Shown here: positions 47,694 through 57,789 of the stretch, in pieces
Layout of the letters: every line of letters starts with the position of its first letter
Position numbering within the stretch: the stretch's first letter is position 1
From: Streptomyces piniterrae
Lineage (GTDB): Bacteria; Actinomycetota; Actinomycetes; Streptomycetales; Streptomycetaceae
DNA length: 64,000 nt
Direction: 5' to 3'
NCBI RefSeq assembly: GCF_005048155.1
Contig: NZ_SUMB01000003.1
Coordinates: forward strand, 620,001-684,000
Position numbers and translations under genes: made by a program
The notes under the pieces: model-generated
Told to the model about the DNA's origin: nothing
Databases searched by the model: none
What the model saw: the letters and a program-made list of their open reading frames with translations, nothing else

Positions 47694-49325
47694 ATGGAGC
47701 AGGCACCGGTGCTGGGGAGTGCCGCCGATCCGGCGTCCGACTCCTGGCGTGCCAACGAGGCCGCGCACCGCGAGCTGGCCGCCGAGCTGCGCGAGAGGCT
47801 GGCGGCGGCGCGGCTGGGCGGCGGCGAGCGGGCCAGGGCGCGGCACACCGCGCGCGGCAAGCTGCTGCCCCGGGACCGGGTGGACGCCCTCCTGGACCCC
47901 GGGTCGCCGTTCCTGGAGCTGGCGCCGCTGGCCGCGGAGGGGATGTACGGCGGTGCCGCCCCGGCCGCCGGGGTGATCGCCGGCATCGGGCGGGTCTCCG
48001 GACGCGAGACGGTGATCGTCGCCAACGACGCCACGGTCAAGGGCGGCACGTACTACCCGATGACGGTCAAGAAGCATCTGCGGGCGCAGGAGATCGCTCT
48101 GGAGAACCGTCTCCCCTGCCTGTATCTCGTGGACTCCGGCGGCGCCTTCCTGCCGATGCAGGACGAGGTCTTCCCCGACCGCGAGCACTTCGGGCGGATC
48201 TTCTACAACCAGGCGCGGATGTCCGGCGCCGGCATCCCGCAGATCGCCGCGGTGCTCGGGTCCTGCACGGCGGGCGGCGCTTATGTCCCGGCGATGAGCG
48301 ACGAGGCCGTCATCGTGCGCGGCCAGGGCACGATCTTCCTGGGCGGGCCGCCGCTGGTGAAGGCCGCCACCGGCGAGGTCGTCACCGCCGAGGAGCTGGG
48401 CGGCGGCGAGGTGCACGCCAAGACCTCCGGGGTCACCGACCACCTTGCCGAGGACGACGCGCACGCACTGCGCATCGTGCGCACCGTCGTCTCCACCCTC
48501 GGCGACCGCGGACCGCTCCCCTGGACCGTACGGCCCGTGGAGGAGCCCAAGGTCGATCCGGCCGGCCTCTACGGCGCGGTGCCCGCGGACTCCCGTACGC
48601 CCTACGACGTCCGCGAGGTGATCGCCCGGCTCGTCGACGGCTCCCGCTTCGCGGAGTTCAAGGCCGAGTACGGCACGACGCTGGTGACCGGCTTCGCGCA
48701 TCTGCACGGCCACCCGGTCGGCATCGTCGCCAACAACGGCATCCTGTTCTCCGAATCCGCCCAGAAGGGCGCCCACTTCATCGAGCTGTGCGACCAGCGC
48801 GGCATCCCGCTGCTCTTCCTCCAGAACATCTCCGGCTTCATGGTCGGCCGTTCCTACGAGGCGGGCGGTATCGCCAAACACGGCGCGAAGATGGTGACGG
48901 CGGTCGCCTGCACCCGCGTCCCGAAGCTGACCGTCGTCATCGGCGGCTCGTACGGCGCGGGCAACTACTCGATGTGCGGCCGGGCCTACTCCCCCCGCTT
49001 CCTGTGGATGTGGCCCAACGCCAAGATCTCGGTGATGGGCGGCGAACAGGCCGCGTCCGTCCTCGCGACCGTCAAGCGCGACCAGCTGGAGGCGCACGGC
49101 GAGGAGTGGAGCGCCGAGGACGAGGACGCCTTCAAGGCGCCCATCCGCGAGCAGTACGACACCCAGGGCAACGCCTACTACGCCACCGCCCGGCTGTGGG
49201 ACGACGGCGTGATCGACCCGCTGGAGACCCGCCAGGTGCTGGGTCTGGCCCTCACCGCCTGCGCCAACGCGCCGCTGCCCCAGAAGGACGGCACGGCACC
49301 CGGCTACGGCGTCTTCCGGATGTGA
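47694..49325 (+). CDS. liuB: Acyl-CoA carboxylase beta (carboxyltransferase) subunit, methylcrotonyl-CoA type
   Basis: Transfers CO2 from carboxybiotin to 3-methylcrotonyl-CoA in leucine breakdown. The 543-residue protein has both crotonase-like halves: [38 protein letters not shown] (acyl-CoA oxyanion hole) and [52 protein letters not shown]. The VFPD and [12 protein letters not shown] motifs are those of MCC beta rather than propionyl-CoA carboxylase. ATG 47694 is preferred, with AAGGGGG upstream. It is the first gene of the rightward liu operon, and its stop overlaps a possible GTG start of the biotin subunit. Confidence 0.93.
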   Translation: MEQAPVLGSAADPASDSWRANEAAHRELAAELRERLAAARLGGGERARARHTARGKLLPRDRVDALLDPGSPFLELAPLAAEGMYGGAAPAAGVIAGIGRVSGRETVIVANDATVKGGTYYPMTVKKHLRAQEIALENRLPCLYLVDSGGAFLPMQDEVFPDREHFGRIFYNQARMSGAGIPQIAAVLGSCTAGGAYVPAMSDEAVIVRGQGTIFLGGPPLVKAATGEVVTAEELGGGEVHAKTSGVTDHLAEDDAHALRIVRTVVSTLGDRGPLPWTVRPVEEPKVDPAGLYGAVPADSRTPYDVREVIARLVDGSRFAEFKAEYGTTLVTGFAHLHGHPVGIVANNGILFSESAQKGAHFIELCDQRGIPLLFLQNISGFMVGRSYEAGGIAKHGAKMVTAVACTRVPKLTVVIGGSYGAGNYSMCGRAYSPRFLWMWPNAKISVMGGEQAASVLATVKRDQLEAHGEEWSAEDEDAFKAPIREQYDTQGNAYYATARLWDDGVIDPLETRQVLGLALTACANAPLPQKDGTAPGYGVFRM

Positions 49326-49390
49326 GCGAGATGTCAGACACGCGAGGGATGCTGGACACGAGAGGGATGCCCGCAGGAATGCCCACGACC

Positions 49391-51364
49391 ATGTTCGACA
49401 CCGTCCTGATCGCCAACCGCGGCGAGATCGCCGTCCGCGTCATCCGTACGCTGCGCGCCCTCGGCATCCGCTCGGTCGCCGTCTTCAGCGACGCGGACGC
49501 GGACGCCCGGCATGTCCGCGAGGCCGACACGGCGGTACGGATCGGGCCGGCCCCCGCCGCCGAGAGCTATCTGTCGGTGGAGCGGCTGCTGGCGGCGGCC
49601 GAGCAGGCCGGCGCGCAGGCGATCCACCCCGGCTATGGCTTCCTCGCCGAGAACGCCGGCTTCGCCCGCGCCTGCGCCGCCGCCGGACTCGCCTTCATCG
49701 GCCCGTCCGCCGAGGCCATCGACCTGATGGGCGACAAGATCCGCGCCAAGGAGACGGTGCGCGCGGCCGGCGTCCCGGTGGTGCCGGGATCGTCCGGCAG
49801 CGGACTCGACGACGGCCAACTGGCCGCCGCCGCACGGGAGATCGGCATGCCGGTGCTCCTCAAGCCGTCCGCGGGCGGCGGCGGCAAGGGCATGCGGCTG
49901 GTCCGGGACGAGGCGCGGCTCACCGAGGAGATCGCCGCCGCCCGCCGCGAGGCCCGCGGCTCCTTCGGCGACGACACCCTGCTCGTGGAGCGCTGGATCG
50001 ACCGCCCCCGGCACATCGAGATCCAGATCCTGGCCGACGGCCACGGCAATGTCATCCACCTCGGCGAGCGCGAATGCTCCCTCCAGCGACGCCACCAGAA
50101 GGTCGTCGAGGAGGCCCCGTCGGTCCTGCTCGACGAGGCCACCCGCGCGGCCATGGGCGAGGCGGCGGTGCAGGCGGCCCGCTCCTGCGGCTACCGCGGC
50201 GCCGGCACCGTCGAGTTCATCGTCCCCGGCAAGGACCCCTCGTCGTACTTCTTCATGGAGATGAACACCCGCCTCCAGGTGGAGCACCCGGTCACGGAGT
50301 TCATCACGGGTCTCGATCTGGTCGAGTGGCAGATCCGGATCGCGGCCGGCGAGCGACTGCCGTACGCGCAGCGGGACATCACGCTGACCGGGCATGCGAT
50401 CGAGGCCCGTATCTGCGCCGAGGACCCGTCGCGCGGCTTCCTGCCCTCCGGCGGCACGGTGCTCGCGCTGCACGAACCGCAGGGCGACGGGGTCCGCACC
50501 GACTCGGGTCTGAGCGAGGGCACCGAGGTCGGCAGCCTCTACGACCCGATGCTGTCCAAGGTCATCGCGTACGGCCCGGACCGGCCCACCGCGCTGCGCA
50601 GACTGCGTGCCGCGCTCGCGGAGACGGTCACGCTGGGCCTGCACACCAACGCCGGTTTCCTGCGGCGGCTGCTGGCCCATCCGGCGGTCGTGGCGGGCGA
50701 CCTGGACACCGGGCTGGTGGAGCGGGAGGTCGACGGTCTGATCGACCAGGCCGTGCCGGCGGAGGTGTACGAGGCGGCGGCCGCGGTGCGCCGGGCGGAG
50801 CTGGAGCCCCCGGGCGGCGGCTGGACGGACCCGTTCTCGGTGCCGAGCGGCTGGCGGCTGGGCGGCGGGCCGGCGCCCGTCACGCACTGGCTGCACGTCC
50901 CCGGCCACGACCCGGTGGCGTATGTCGCCCGGGACGCCCCCACCGTCACCCCGGGGCAGGTCTCGGTGACCCTCGACGGGATGCGCCACACCTTCCGGCG
51001 CGCCGGCGAGTGGCTCGGCCGGGACGGCGACGCCTGGCAGGTGCGGGACCACGACCCGGTGGCCGCGGCGCTCTCCGGCGCCAGCCGGGCCGGCGTCGAC
51101 TCGCTGACCGCCCCGATGCCCGGCACGGTCACCGTGGTGAAGGTCGACGTCGGCGACGAGGTGACGGCGGGCCAGAGCCTGCTGGTGGTCGAGGCGATGA
51201 AGATGGAGCACGTCATCTCCGCCCCGCACGCCGGCACCGTCACCGAGCTGGACGTCACCCCGGGCAGCACCGTCGCCATGGACCAGGTGCTCGCCGTCAT
51301 CGCCCCGGTCCAAGAGGACACGCCGGCAGACGAGGACGAGGCGGAAGTGGAGGCCGGGAAATGA
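49391..51364 (+). CDS. liuD: Biotin-dependent acyl-CoA carboxylase alpha subunit (methylcrotonyl-CoA type)
   Basis: Carboxylates its own biotin with ATP and bicarbonate, then passes CO2 to the LiuB subunit. The protein is 657 residues from [21 protein letters not shown]. It has the biotin-carboxylase ATP-grasp domain ([29 protein letters not shown]), a linker, and a C-terminal biotinyl domain with [11 protein letters not shown], whose lysine is biotinylated. Several in-frame starts exist (GTG 49322 overlapping the upstream stop, ATG 49331, 49349, 49367, 49379). 49391 fits homologue N-termini; the earlier ones add a repetitive TRGM-rich leader. The stop overlaps the next start (ATGA). Confidence 0.92.
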   Translation: MFDTVLIANRGEIAVRVIRTLRALGIRSVAVFSDADADARHVREADTAVRIGPAPAAESYLSVERLLAAAEQAGAQAIHPGYGFLAENAGFARACAAAGLAFIGPSAEAIDLMGDKIRAKETVRAAGVPVVPGSSGSGLDDGQLAAAAREIGMPVLLKPSAGGGGKGMRLVRDEARLTEEIAAARREARGSFGDDTLLVERWIDRPRHIEIQILADGHGNVIHLGERECSLQRRHQKVVEEAPSVLLDEATRAAMGEAAVQAARSCGYRGAGTVEFIVPGKDPSSYFFMEMNTRLQVEHPVTEFITGLDLVEWQIRIAAGERLPYAQRDITLTGHAIEARICAEDPSRGFLPSGGTVLALHEPQGDGVRTDSGLSEGTEVGSLYDPMLSKVIAYGPDRPTALRRLRAALAETVTLGLHTNAGFLRRLLAHPAVVAGDLDTGLVEREVDGLIDQAVPAEVYEAAAAVRRAELEPPGGGWTDPFSVPSGWRLGGGPAPVTHWLHVPGHDPVAYVARDAPTVTPGQVSVTLDGMRHTFRRAGEWLGRDGDAWQVRDHDPVAAALSGASRAGVDSLTAPMPGTVTVVKVDVGDEVTAGQSLLVVEAMKMEHVISAPHAGTVTELDVTPGSTVAMDQVLAVIAPVQEDTPADEDEAEVEAGK

Positions 51365-52311
51365 CCGCCGCCGGACTGCCCATGGTCGTACCGGCCCGGG
51401 ATCTCCCCGCACGGGTGCGGATCCACGAGGTCGGCGCGCGCGACGGGCTGCAGAACGAGAAGACGGTGGTGCCGACCGAGGCCAAGGCGGAGTTCATCCA
51501 CCGCCTCGCCGACGCCGGCCTCACCACCATCGAGGCGACCAGCTTCGTCCACCCCAAGTGGGTGCCCCAACTCGCCGACGCGGAGCGGCTGTTCCCCCTG
51601 CTGGACGATCTGCGCGAGGTCGACCTGCCGGTCCTGGTGCCGAACGAACGCGGCCTGGACCGGGCGCTCGCCCTCGGCGCCCGCCGGATCGCCGTGTTCG
51701 GCAGCGCCACCGAGTCCTTCGCCAAGGCCAACCTCAACCGCACCGTCGACGAGTCCCTGGCGATGTTCGAGCCGGTCGTGGCGCGGGCGAAATCCGGCGA
51801 AGGCGGCGAGGTCCACGTCCGCGGCTATCTCTCCATGTGCTTCGGCGACCCCTGGGAGGGCCCGGTCCCGCTCGCCCAGGTCGTCCGGGTCTGCCGCGCC
51901 CTCCTCGACCTGGGCTGCGACGAACTGAGCCTGGGCGACACCATCGGGGTCGCCACCCCGGGCCACGTCGGACAGCTGCTCGCCGCCCTCAACGAGGCCG
52001 GCGTGCCCACCTCCCGTATCGGTGTGCACTTCCACGACACCTACGGGCAGGCCCTCGCCAACAGCTTCGCCGCGCTCCAGCACGGCGTCACCACCTTCGA
52101 CGCCTCGGCGGGCGGCCTCGGCGGCTGCCCGTACGCCAAGAGCGCCACCGGCAACCTCGCCACCGAAGACCTCGTATGGATGCTGCACGGCCTCGGCATC
52201 GACACCGGGGTCGACCTGGACCGGCTCACCGCCACCAGCGGATGGATGGCCTCAGTCCTGGGCCGGCCGAGCCCGTCCCGCACCGTCCGTGCCCTCTCCC
52301 ACAAGGAGTGA
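51361..52311 (+). CDS. liuE: Hydroxymethylglutaryl-CoA lyase
   Basis: Cleaves HMG-CoA to acetoacetate and acetyl-CoA, the last step of leucine breakdown. The 316-residue TIM barrel contains [11 protein letters not shown] (catalytic Asp/Arg), [16 protein letters not shown] (metal-binding His pair) and the signature loop [25 protein letters not shown] with the catalytic Cys. The ATG at 51361 overlaps the upstream stop, so translation is coupled. Length and all motifs are typical. Confidence 0.95.
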   Translation: MTAAGLPMVVPARDLPARVRIHEVGARDGLQNEKTVVPTEAKAEFIHRLADAGLTTIEATSFVHPKWVPQLADAERLFPLLDDLREVDLPVLVPNERGLDRALALGARRIAVFGSATESFAKANLNRTVDESLAMFEPVVARAKSGEGGEVHVRGYLSMCFGDPWEGPVPLAQVVRVCRALLDLGCDELSLGDTIGVATPGHVGQLLAALNEAGVPTSRIGVHFHDTYGQALANSFAALQHGVTTFDASAGGLGGCPYAKSATGNLATEDLVWMLHGLGIDTGVDLDRLTATSGWMASVLGRPSPSRTVRALSHKE

Positions 52312-52316
52312 ACCCC

Positions 52317-53480
52317 ATGTCCCTGGACCACCGTCTCCCCTCCGAGCTGGAAGAACTCCGGCGTACGGTCGAGGCGTTCGCACACGACGTCGTCGCCCCG
52401 AAGATCGGCGAGTACTACGAGCAGCATGCGTTCCCGTACGAGATCGTGCAGGAGATGGGCCGGATGGGCCTGTTCGGGCTGCCGTTCCCGGAGGAGTACG
52501 GCGGGATGGGCGGCGACTATCTCGCGCTCGGCATCGCCCTGGAGGAACTGGCCCGGGTCGACTCCTCGGTGGCGATCACCCTGGAGGCCGGTGTCTCGCT
52601 GGGCGCCATGCCGATCTACCGCTTCGGCACGGAGGAGCAGAAGCGCACCTGGCTGCCGCGGCTGTGCAGCGGCGAGATGCTCGGCGCGTTCGGCCTGACC
52701 GAGCCGGACGGCGGCTCGGACGCGGGCGCGACCCGGACGACGGCGGTGCGCGACGGCGACTGCTGGGTGATCAACGGCAGCAAGTGCTTCATCACCAACT
52801 CCGGTACGGACATCACAGGGCTGGTGACGGTCACCGCCGTGACCGGCCACAAGGCGGACGGCTCGCCGCTGATCTCCTCGATCATCGTGCCGTCCGGCAC
52901 GCCCGGCTTCACGGTCGCCGCCCCGTACTCCAAGGTCGGCTGGAACGCGTCCGACACCCGTGAGCTGTCCTTCTCCGACGTGCGGGTGCCGGCCGCCAAC
53001 CTGCTGGGCGAGGAGGGCCGCGGCTACGCCCAGTTCCTGCGCATCCTCGACGAGGGCCGGATCGCCATCGCGGCGCTGGCCACCGGCCTCGCCCAGGGCT
53101 GTGTCGACGAGTCGGTGGCGTACGCCAGGACCCGGCAGGCCTTCGGCCGGCCGATCGGCGCCAACCAGGCGATCCAGTTCAAGCTCGCCGACATGGAGAT
53201 GCGCGCCCACACCTCCCGGCTGGCCTGGCGCGACGCGGCCTCCCGCCTGGTGCACGACGAGCCGTTCAAGAAGGAGGCCGCGCTGGCCAAGCTCTACTCG
53301 TCGGAGATCGCCGTCGACAACGCCCGCGAGGCCACCCAGATCCACGGCGGCTACGGCTTCATGAACGAGTACCCGGTCGCCCGCATGTGGCGCGACTCCA
53401 AGATCCTGGAAATCGGCGAGGGCACGAGTGAGGTCCAGCGGATGCTGATCGCCCGGGAGCTGGGGGTGGCGGGGGTCTAG
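52317..53480 (+). CDS. liuA: Isovaleryl-CoA-type acyl-CoA dehydrogenase
   Basis: Oxidises isovaleryl-CoA (or 2-methyl-branched relatives) to methylcrotonyl-CoA, feeding the carboxylase encoded upstream. The 387-residue protein starts MSLDHRLPSELEELRRTVEAFA and has LGAFGLTEPDGGSDAGATRTTA, WVINGSKCFITNSG, YARTRQAFGRPIGANQAIQFKLADMEM and IHGGYGFMNEYPVARMWRDSKILEIGEGTSEVQRMLIAREL. AAGGAG precedes the ATG at 52317. It is the last gene of the liu operon. In Streptomyces the homologue (AcdH) is also tied to branched-chain precursor supply for polyketides. Confidence 0.93.
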   Translation: MSLDHRLPSELEELRRTVEAFAHDVVAPKIGEYYEQHAFPYEIVQEMGRMGLFGLPFPEEYGGMGGDYLALGIALEELARVDSSVAITLEAGVSLGAMPIYRFGTEEQKRTWLPRLCSGEMLGAFGLTEPDGGSDAGATRTTAVRDGDCWVINGSKCFITNSGTDITGLVTVTAVTGHKADGSPLISSIIVPSGTPGFTVAAPYSKVGWNASDTRELSFSDVRVPAANLLGEEGRGYAQFLRILDEGRIAIAALATGLAQGCVDESVAYARTRQAFGRPIGANQAIQFKLADMEMRAHTSRLAWRDAASRLVHDEPFKKEAALAKLYSSEIAVDNAREATQIHGGYGFMNEYPVARMWRDSKILEIGEGTSEVQRMLIARELGVAGV

Positions 53481-53529
53481 GCCCCCGTACGTCCTGACTT
53501 CCGTACGGAACTCTCCTGGACGGAATCCT

Positions 53530-53554
53530 CCCGTGCGGAACTCCCCCGCACGGG
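53530..53554 (+). terminator. Hairpin after the liu operon
   Basis: CCCGTGCGG (53530-53538) pairs with CCGCACGGG (53546-53554) around a 7-base loop, 50 bp past the liuA stop. There is no T tract. The palindromic intergenic element follows immediately. Confidence 0.6.
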
Positions 53555-53571
53555 AACACCGTCCCCCGCCC

Positions 53572-53638
53572 CCGCGTTGTGGCCCCGCAGGGGGCCCTCG
53601 CGTCCCCTAGGGGATCTGTTCGAACATCCCCTAGGGGA
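53572..53638. repeat. Palindromic intergenic element, copy 2 (inverted)
   Basis: It contains CCGCGTTGTGG, CCCCGCAGGGGGCCC, TCCCCTAGGGGAT, CTGTTCGAAC and ATCCCCTAGGGGA. The CCCCTAGGGG palindrome is duplicated around a central TTCGAA. Its reverse complement aligns with 44556-44621. It sits between convergent liuA and GH20 genes. Confidence 0.75.
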
Positions 53639-53662
53639 AACGGCCCCCCAGCCCCACCGCGG

Positions 53663-55258
53663 CTACCGCGCCGGCCAGGGCACCTCCGGAGAGCGGTAGT
53701 AGTCGACGCCCATGGCGTCCCACCGGGGGCCCTGCCCGGCCAGCCGCTCCCGGTACGCGTCCCAGTCGTGGGTGTCGGCGGGGGACCAGCCGAGCTCCGC
53801 GATGCCGGGCAGCCGGGGGAAGGCCATGTACTCGATGTGCGCGGACTTCGTGAGGGTCTCGGACCACAGAGGAGCCTCGACGCCGACGACCGACGCCGCG
53901 GGCGCTCCGTCCAGGTACCCGCCCGGGTTCCAGTCGTAGGAGCGCCGGACGCCGACGTACCCCGCCCAGTTCAGGCCCAGCGGGGTGTCCTTGTCGTACT
54001 TCATGTCGAGGTAGGCGCGGTCGGCGGGCGAGAGGAGGAGCCCGGTGCCGTTCTCGGCGGCCTTGGCGACCTGGGCCCGTTCCGCCGCGCTCGTCTTGTC
54101 GTAGCCCCAGTACTGGGCGACGGCGCCCTCCGCCGGACGCGCACCGGTCAGCTGGTGCCAGCCGATCACCGTCTTGCCGTACTTGGCGACCACCGGCTGC
54201 ACCTTGTCCATGAAGGCCACATAGTCCTCATGGCTGGTGGAGTGCGCCTCGTCGCCGCCGATGTGGAGGTACCGGCCCGGGGTGATCGCGGCGATCTCGC
54301 GGATCACGTCGTCGATGAAGTCGTAGGTGACCTTCTTGGGTACGCACAGCGAGCTGAAGCCGACGTGGGTGCCGGTGTAGAGCGGCGGGGCGACGCCGTT
54401 GCAGTTGAGCTTGGCGTACGAGGCCAGCGCGGCATTGGTGTGGCCCGGCATGTCGATCTCCGGGACCACCGTCAGATAGCGGTGGGCGGCGTACCGCAGG
54501 ATCTCGCGGTAGTCGTCCTTGGTGTAGTAGCCGCCGGGCCCGCCACCGACCTGGGTGCTGCCCCCGTAGGTGGCCAGCCGCGGCCAGGACTTGATGGCGA
54601 TGCGCCAGCCCTGGTCGTCCGATAGATGCAGATGCAGTTTGTTGATCTTGTAGAGGGCGAGCTGGTCGATATAGCGCTTGACCTGCGCGACGGTGAAGAA
54701 GTGCCGGGAGACGTCGAGCATCGCGCCGCGGTAGGCGTAGCGCGGGGTGTCGGCGATGGTGCCGCCGGCGATCCGCCAGGGGCCGCGCTGCTCGGTGCGC
54801 TTCTCGACGCCCGCGGGCAGCAGCTGGCGCAGCGTCTGGACGCCGTGGAAGAGGCCGGCGGGCCGACTGGCGGTGATCGTCACCGACCGGCCGCCGGAGC
54901 TGAGCCGGTAGCCCTCCTTGCCGAGGCCCTTGGTGCCCTCGCCGCCGAGCCGCAGGATGATGCCGTCCCTGCCGCCCTTGGTGGTGACCGGCAGGTCGTA
55001 TCCGGTGGCGGGCCGCAGCAGCCCCGCGAGATAGCCGGCGATCCGCTTGGCCTGGCCGGAGCCGCCGGGGACGCGGATCCGGGTCCGGTCGCCGATCGTG
55101 TACGGGTGCCCGCCCGGATGGACGGAGGCGGGCGCCGGGATCACCTGGTCCAGGGGGGTGGCGGCGCGGGCGGCCGTGGGCTGGGGCGGCACGGCGGCGG
55201 TTCCCATCCCCGCCGCCGCGATCAGCAGCAGGGAAAAGAGGAGTCTGCGTCGTCTCAT
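53663..55258 (-). CDS. Secreted beta-N-acetylhexosaminidase, GH20
   Basis: Releases GlcNAc from chitobiose and related oligosaccharides outside the cell. The 531-residue protein has an Arg-rich signal peptide (MRRRRLLFSLLLIAAAGMGTA), a GH20b alpha/beta domain (about 35-165) and the catalytic barrel with DVSRHFFTVAQVKRYID, LHLHLSDDQGWRI, VVPEIDMPGHTNAA and YLHIGGDEAHS, in which Asp-Glu polarises the N-acetyl group and donates the proton. The ATG at 55258 follows AAGGG. A DasR-like site lies 126 bp upstream, fitting control by GlcN-6-P. glmS lies divergently nearby. Confidence 0.95.
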   Translation of the reverse strand: MRRRRLLFSLLLIAAAGMGTAAVPPQPTAARAATPLDQVIPAPASVHPGGHPYTIGDRTRIRVPGGSGQAKRIAGYLAGLLRPATGYDLPVTTKGGRDGIILRLGGEGTKGLGKEGYRLSSGGRSVTITASRPAGLFHGVQTLRQLLPAGVEKRTEQRGPWRIAGGTIADTPRYAYRGAMLDVSRHFFTVAQVKRYIDQLALYKINKLHLHLSDDQGWRIAIKSWPRLATYGGSTQVGGGPGGYYTKDDYREILRYAAHRYLTVVPEIDMPGHTNAALASYAKLNCNGVAPPLYTGTHVGFSSLCVPKKVTYDFIDDVIREIAAITPGRYLHIGGDEAHSTSHEDYVAFMDKVQPVVAKYGKTVIGWHQLTGARPAEGAVAQYWGYDKTSAAERAQVAKAAENGTGLLLSPADRAYLDMKYDKDTPLGLNWAGYVGVRRSYDWNPGGYLDGAPAASVVGVEAPLWSETLTKSAHIEYMAFPRLPGIAELGWSPADTHDWDAYRERLAGQGPRWDAMGVDYYRSPEVPWPAR

Positions 55259-55383
55259 CGACGGTCCCTTCGGCGAGAGCATCGTGCAGGGCATGTCTTG
55301 CGTGACGTGTCTTGCCTGGCATGTCGTGCATGGCATGGAGCGACCGAACGGTGACCATGCGTACCTTGCGCCCCGGATCCGGT

Positions 55384-55399
55384 CAAGGTTTAGACCACT
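55384..55399. promoter_or_regulatory. DasR responsive element (dre)-like site
   Basis: CAAGGTTTAGACCACT matches the DasR consensus ACTGGTCTAGACCACT at 12 of 16 positions, with the TAGACCACT half intact. It lies upstream of the GH20 hexosaminidase, whose homologues belong to the DasR (GlcNAc) regulon. Confidence 0.7.
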
Positions 55400-55418
55400 T
55401 TCCGGCCGCCATCTTACG

Positions 55419-55442
55419 AACCTGCCCGATATCGGGCAGGTT
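55419..55442. promoter_or_regulatory. 24-bp perfect palindrome in the GH20 / small-gene control region
   Basis: Both arms read AACCTGCCCGAT, joined at a central GATATC. It lies 20 bp from the dre-like site, 161 bp upstream of the GH20 start and 38 bp before the small rightward gene. Its position fits an operator for the rightward promoter; a dimeric regulator is implied but not identified. Confidence 0.5.
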
Positions 55443-55479
55443 TCTTGCGAAACTCGGCGCGGCCCAGCAGTATCGACGG

Positions 55480-55779
55480 GTGCTCGAACGCCGTACCCGA
55501 GGCGCTGACGCAGGTCAGGCGCCCTACGAAGACCTGGTGGACCACCTGGTGCGCAGCACACCGCTGCAGCGCGGTGAGGCCACCCGGGTGGTACTGGACG
55601 TGCTCGCGTACTTCGACGAGACGACGGAGGAGTTCGTCCGGCGGCGCCATCGCGAGCTGCAGTCCCAGGGGCTGCGCAACGACGAGATCTTCGAACGGAT
55701 CCGCCACGAGATGCCGCACCGCGCCGTGGCCCCGCCGGGTCTCTCGACACGCCAGCTGCGCCGACTCGTCTACGGCTGA
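55480..55779 (+). CDS. Small conserved protein upstream of glmS
   Basis: A 99-residue soluble, helical and charged protein of unknown function. The conserved part is YEDLVDHLVRSTPLQRGEATRVVLDVLAYFDETTEEFVRRRHRELQSQGLRNDEIFERI, then STRQLRRLVYG. Codon bias is clearly coding. The GTG at 55480 fits the homologue N-terminus; the frame stays open to 55312, but that extension crosses the dre-like site and palindrome. It ends 92 bp before glmS on the same strand. The linkage with GlcNAc genes suggests a regulatory or accessory role. I cannot assign one. Confidence 0.72.
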   Translation: MLERRTRGADAGQAPYEDLVDHLVRSTPLQRGEATRVVLDVLAYFDETTEEFVRRRHRELQSQGLRNDEIFERIRHEMPHRAVAPPGLSTRQLRRLVYG

Positions 55780-55871
55780 CAAACCGGGCACCACGCAGTC
55801 ACAGTCACAACCACAGTCACACATCACCATCAGCAACATTCGTCACAAGGTTCATCTCGGAGGGTCACTGT

Positions 55872-57698
55872 ATGTGCGGAATCGTCGGGTATATCGGCAA
55901 ACGCGATGTCGCCCCGCTGCTCCTTGAGGGCCTCCAGCGCCTGGAGTACCGCGGCTACGACTCGGCAGGCATCGCCATCCACGCCAACGGCACCGGCAAG
56001 GCCGCGGGCCTGAAGATCGCGAAGGCCAAGGGCCGGGTCCGCGAGCTGGAGTCCCGGCTGCCGAAGCGGTTCGCCGGCAGCACCGGTATCGCGCACACCC
56101 GCTGGGCCACCCACGGCGCGCCCACCGACGAGAACGCCCACCCCCACCTGGACACCACCGGCAAGGTCGCGGTCGTCCACAACGGCATCATCGACAACGC
56201 CGCCGAGCTGCGCGCCCGCCTCACCGCGGACGGCGTGGAGTTCGCCTCCGAGACCGACACCGAGGTGCTGGCCCACCTGATCGGCCGCTCCCAGGCCGAG
56301 AAGCTGGAGGAGAAGGTCCGCGACGCGCTGCGGCACATCGAGGGCACCTACGGCATCGCCGTCCTGCACGCCGACTTCACCGACCGCATCGTGGTCGCCC
56401 GCAACGGCTCCCCGGTCGTCCTCGGCATCGGCGAGCACGAGATGTTCGTCTCCTCCGACGTCGCCGCGCTGGTCTCGCACACCCGCCAGGTCGTCACCCT
56501 CGACGACGGCGAGATGGCCACCCTCAAGGCCGACGACTACCGCACGTACACCACCGAGGGCTCCCGTACGACGGCGACGCCGGAGACCGTCGAGTACGCG
56601 GCCGAGTCGTACGACCTGGGCGGCCACGACACATACATGCACAAGGAGATCTCCGAGCAGGCGGACGCGGTGGACCGCGCGCTGCGCGGCCGGATCGACG
56701 ACCGTTTCTCCACCGTGCACCTCGGCGGCCTGAACCTCGACGCCCGCGAGGCGCGCGCGGTGCGCCGGGTGAAGATCCTCGGCTGCGGCACCTCGTACCA
56801 CGCGGGCCAGATCGGCGCGCAGATGATCGAGGAGCTGGCCCGCATCCCCTCGGACGCCGAGCCGGCCTCCGAGTTCCGCTACCGCGACCCGGTCGTGGAC
56901 CCCGACACGCTGTACGTGGCGGTCTCCCAGTCCGGTGAGACCTACGACGTGCTGGCGGCCGTCCAGGAGCTCAAGCGCAAGGGCGCGCGGGTGCTGGGCC
57001 TGGTCAACGTGGTCGGCTCGGCGATCGCCCGGGAGACCGACGGCGGCATCTACGTCCACGCGGGCCCCGAGGTCTGCGTCGTGTCCACCAAGTGCTTCAC
57101 CAACATGGTGGTCTCCTTCGCGCTGCTCGCCCTGCACCTCGGCCGTATCCGCGACCTGTCCGTCGCGGACGGCAAGCGGATCATCGAGGGCCTGCGCAAG
57201 CTGCCCGGTCAGATCGACGAGATCCTCAAGGGCGAGGCGGAGGTCAAGAAGCTGGCGGCCGAGTACGCCGACGCCAAGTCGATGATGTTCATCGGCCGGG
57301 TGCGCGGTTACCCGGTGGCCCGCGAGGCGTCGCTGAAGCTCAAGGAGGTCTCCTACATCCACGCGGAGGCGTACCCGGCGTCGGAGCTCAAGCACGGCCC
57401 GCTGGCGCTCATCGAGCCCGCGATGCCGACGGTGGCGATCGTGCCGGACGACGACCTGCTGGAGAAGAACCGCGCCGCGCTGGAGGAGATCAAGGCCCGC
57501 CACGGCCGCATCCTGGCCGTCGCGCACCAGGAGCAGGAGAAGGCCGACCACACCATCCTCGTCCCGAAGAACGAGCCGGAGCTGGACCCGATCCTGATGG
57601 GCATCCCGCTCCAACTCCTCGCCTACCACACGGCGTTGGCCCTCGGCCGCGACATCGACAAGCCCAGGAACCTGGCCAAGTCCGTCACGGTCGAATAA
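55872..57698 (+). CDS. glmS: Glutamine-fructose-6-phosphate aminotransferase
   Basis: Makes glucosamine-6-phosphate for peptidoglycan and is the key branch point with GlcNAc catabolism. The 608 residues have the N-terminal glutaminase with Cys2 (MCGIVGYIG), LEYRGYDSAGIA, THGAPTDENAHPH and VVHNGIIDNAAELR. Two SIS isomerase domains follow, with CGTSYHAGQ, VSQSGETYDV and the C-terminal YHTALALGRDIDKPRNLAKSVTVE. GGAGGG precedes the ATG at 55872. Its setting beside a hexosaminidase matches the glmS2 locus of other streptomycetes. No glmS ribozyme structure is seen upstream. Confidence 0.97.
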   Translation: MCGIVGYIGKRDVAPLLLEGLQRLEYRGYDSAGIAIHANGTGKAAGLKIAKAKGRVRELESRLPKRFAGSTGIAHTRWATHGAPTDENAHPHLDTTGKVAVVHNGIIDNAAELRARLTADGVEFASETDTEVLAHLIGRSQAEKLEEKVRDALRHIEGTYGIAVLHADFTDRIVVARNGSPVVLGIGEHEMFVSSDVAALVSHTRQVVTLDDGEMATLKADDYRTYTTEGSRTTATPETVEYAAESYDLGGHDTYMHKEISEQADAVDRALRGRIDDRFSTVHLGGLNLDAREARAVRRVKILGCGTSYHAGQIGAQMIEELARIPSDAEPASEFRYRDPVVDPDTLYVAVSQSGETYDVLAAVQELKRKGARVLGLVNVVGSAIARETDGGIYVHAGPEVCVVSTKCFTNMVVSFALLALHLGRIRDLSVADGKRIIEGLRKLPGQIDEILKGEAEVKKLAAEYADAKSMMFIGRVRGYPVAREASLKLKEVSYIHAEAYPASELKHGPLALIEPAMPTVAIVPDDDLLEKNRAALEEIKARHGRILAVAHQEQEKADHTILVPKNEPELDPILMGIPLQLLAYHTALALGRDIDKPRNLAKSVTVE

Positions 57699-57789
57699 TC
57701 CCAACCCATACACCGAAGCGACAATTGAGCACCCCCCACGGCGCTCAACCACCTCCGCGAGAGCGGGCGCCGGTTTAGGCGCAGAGAAC

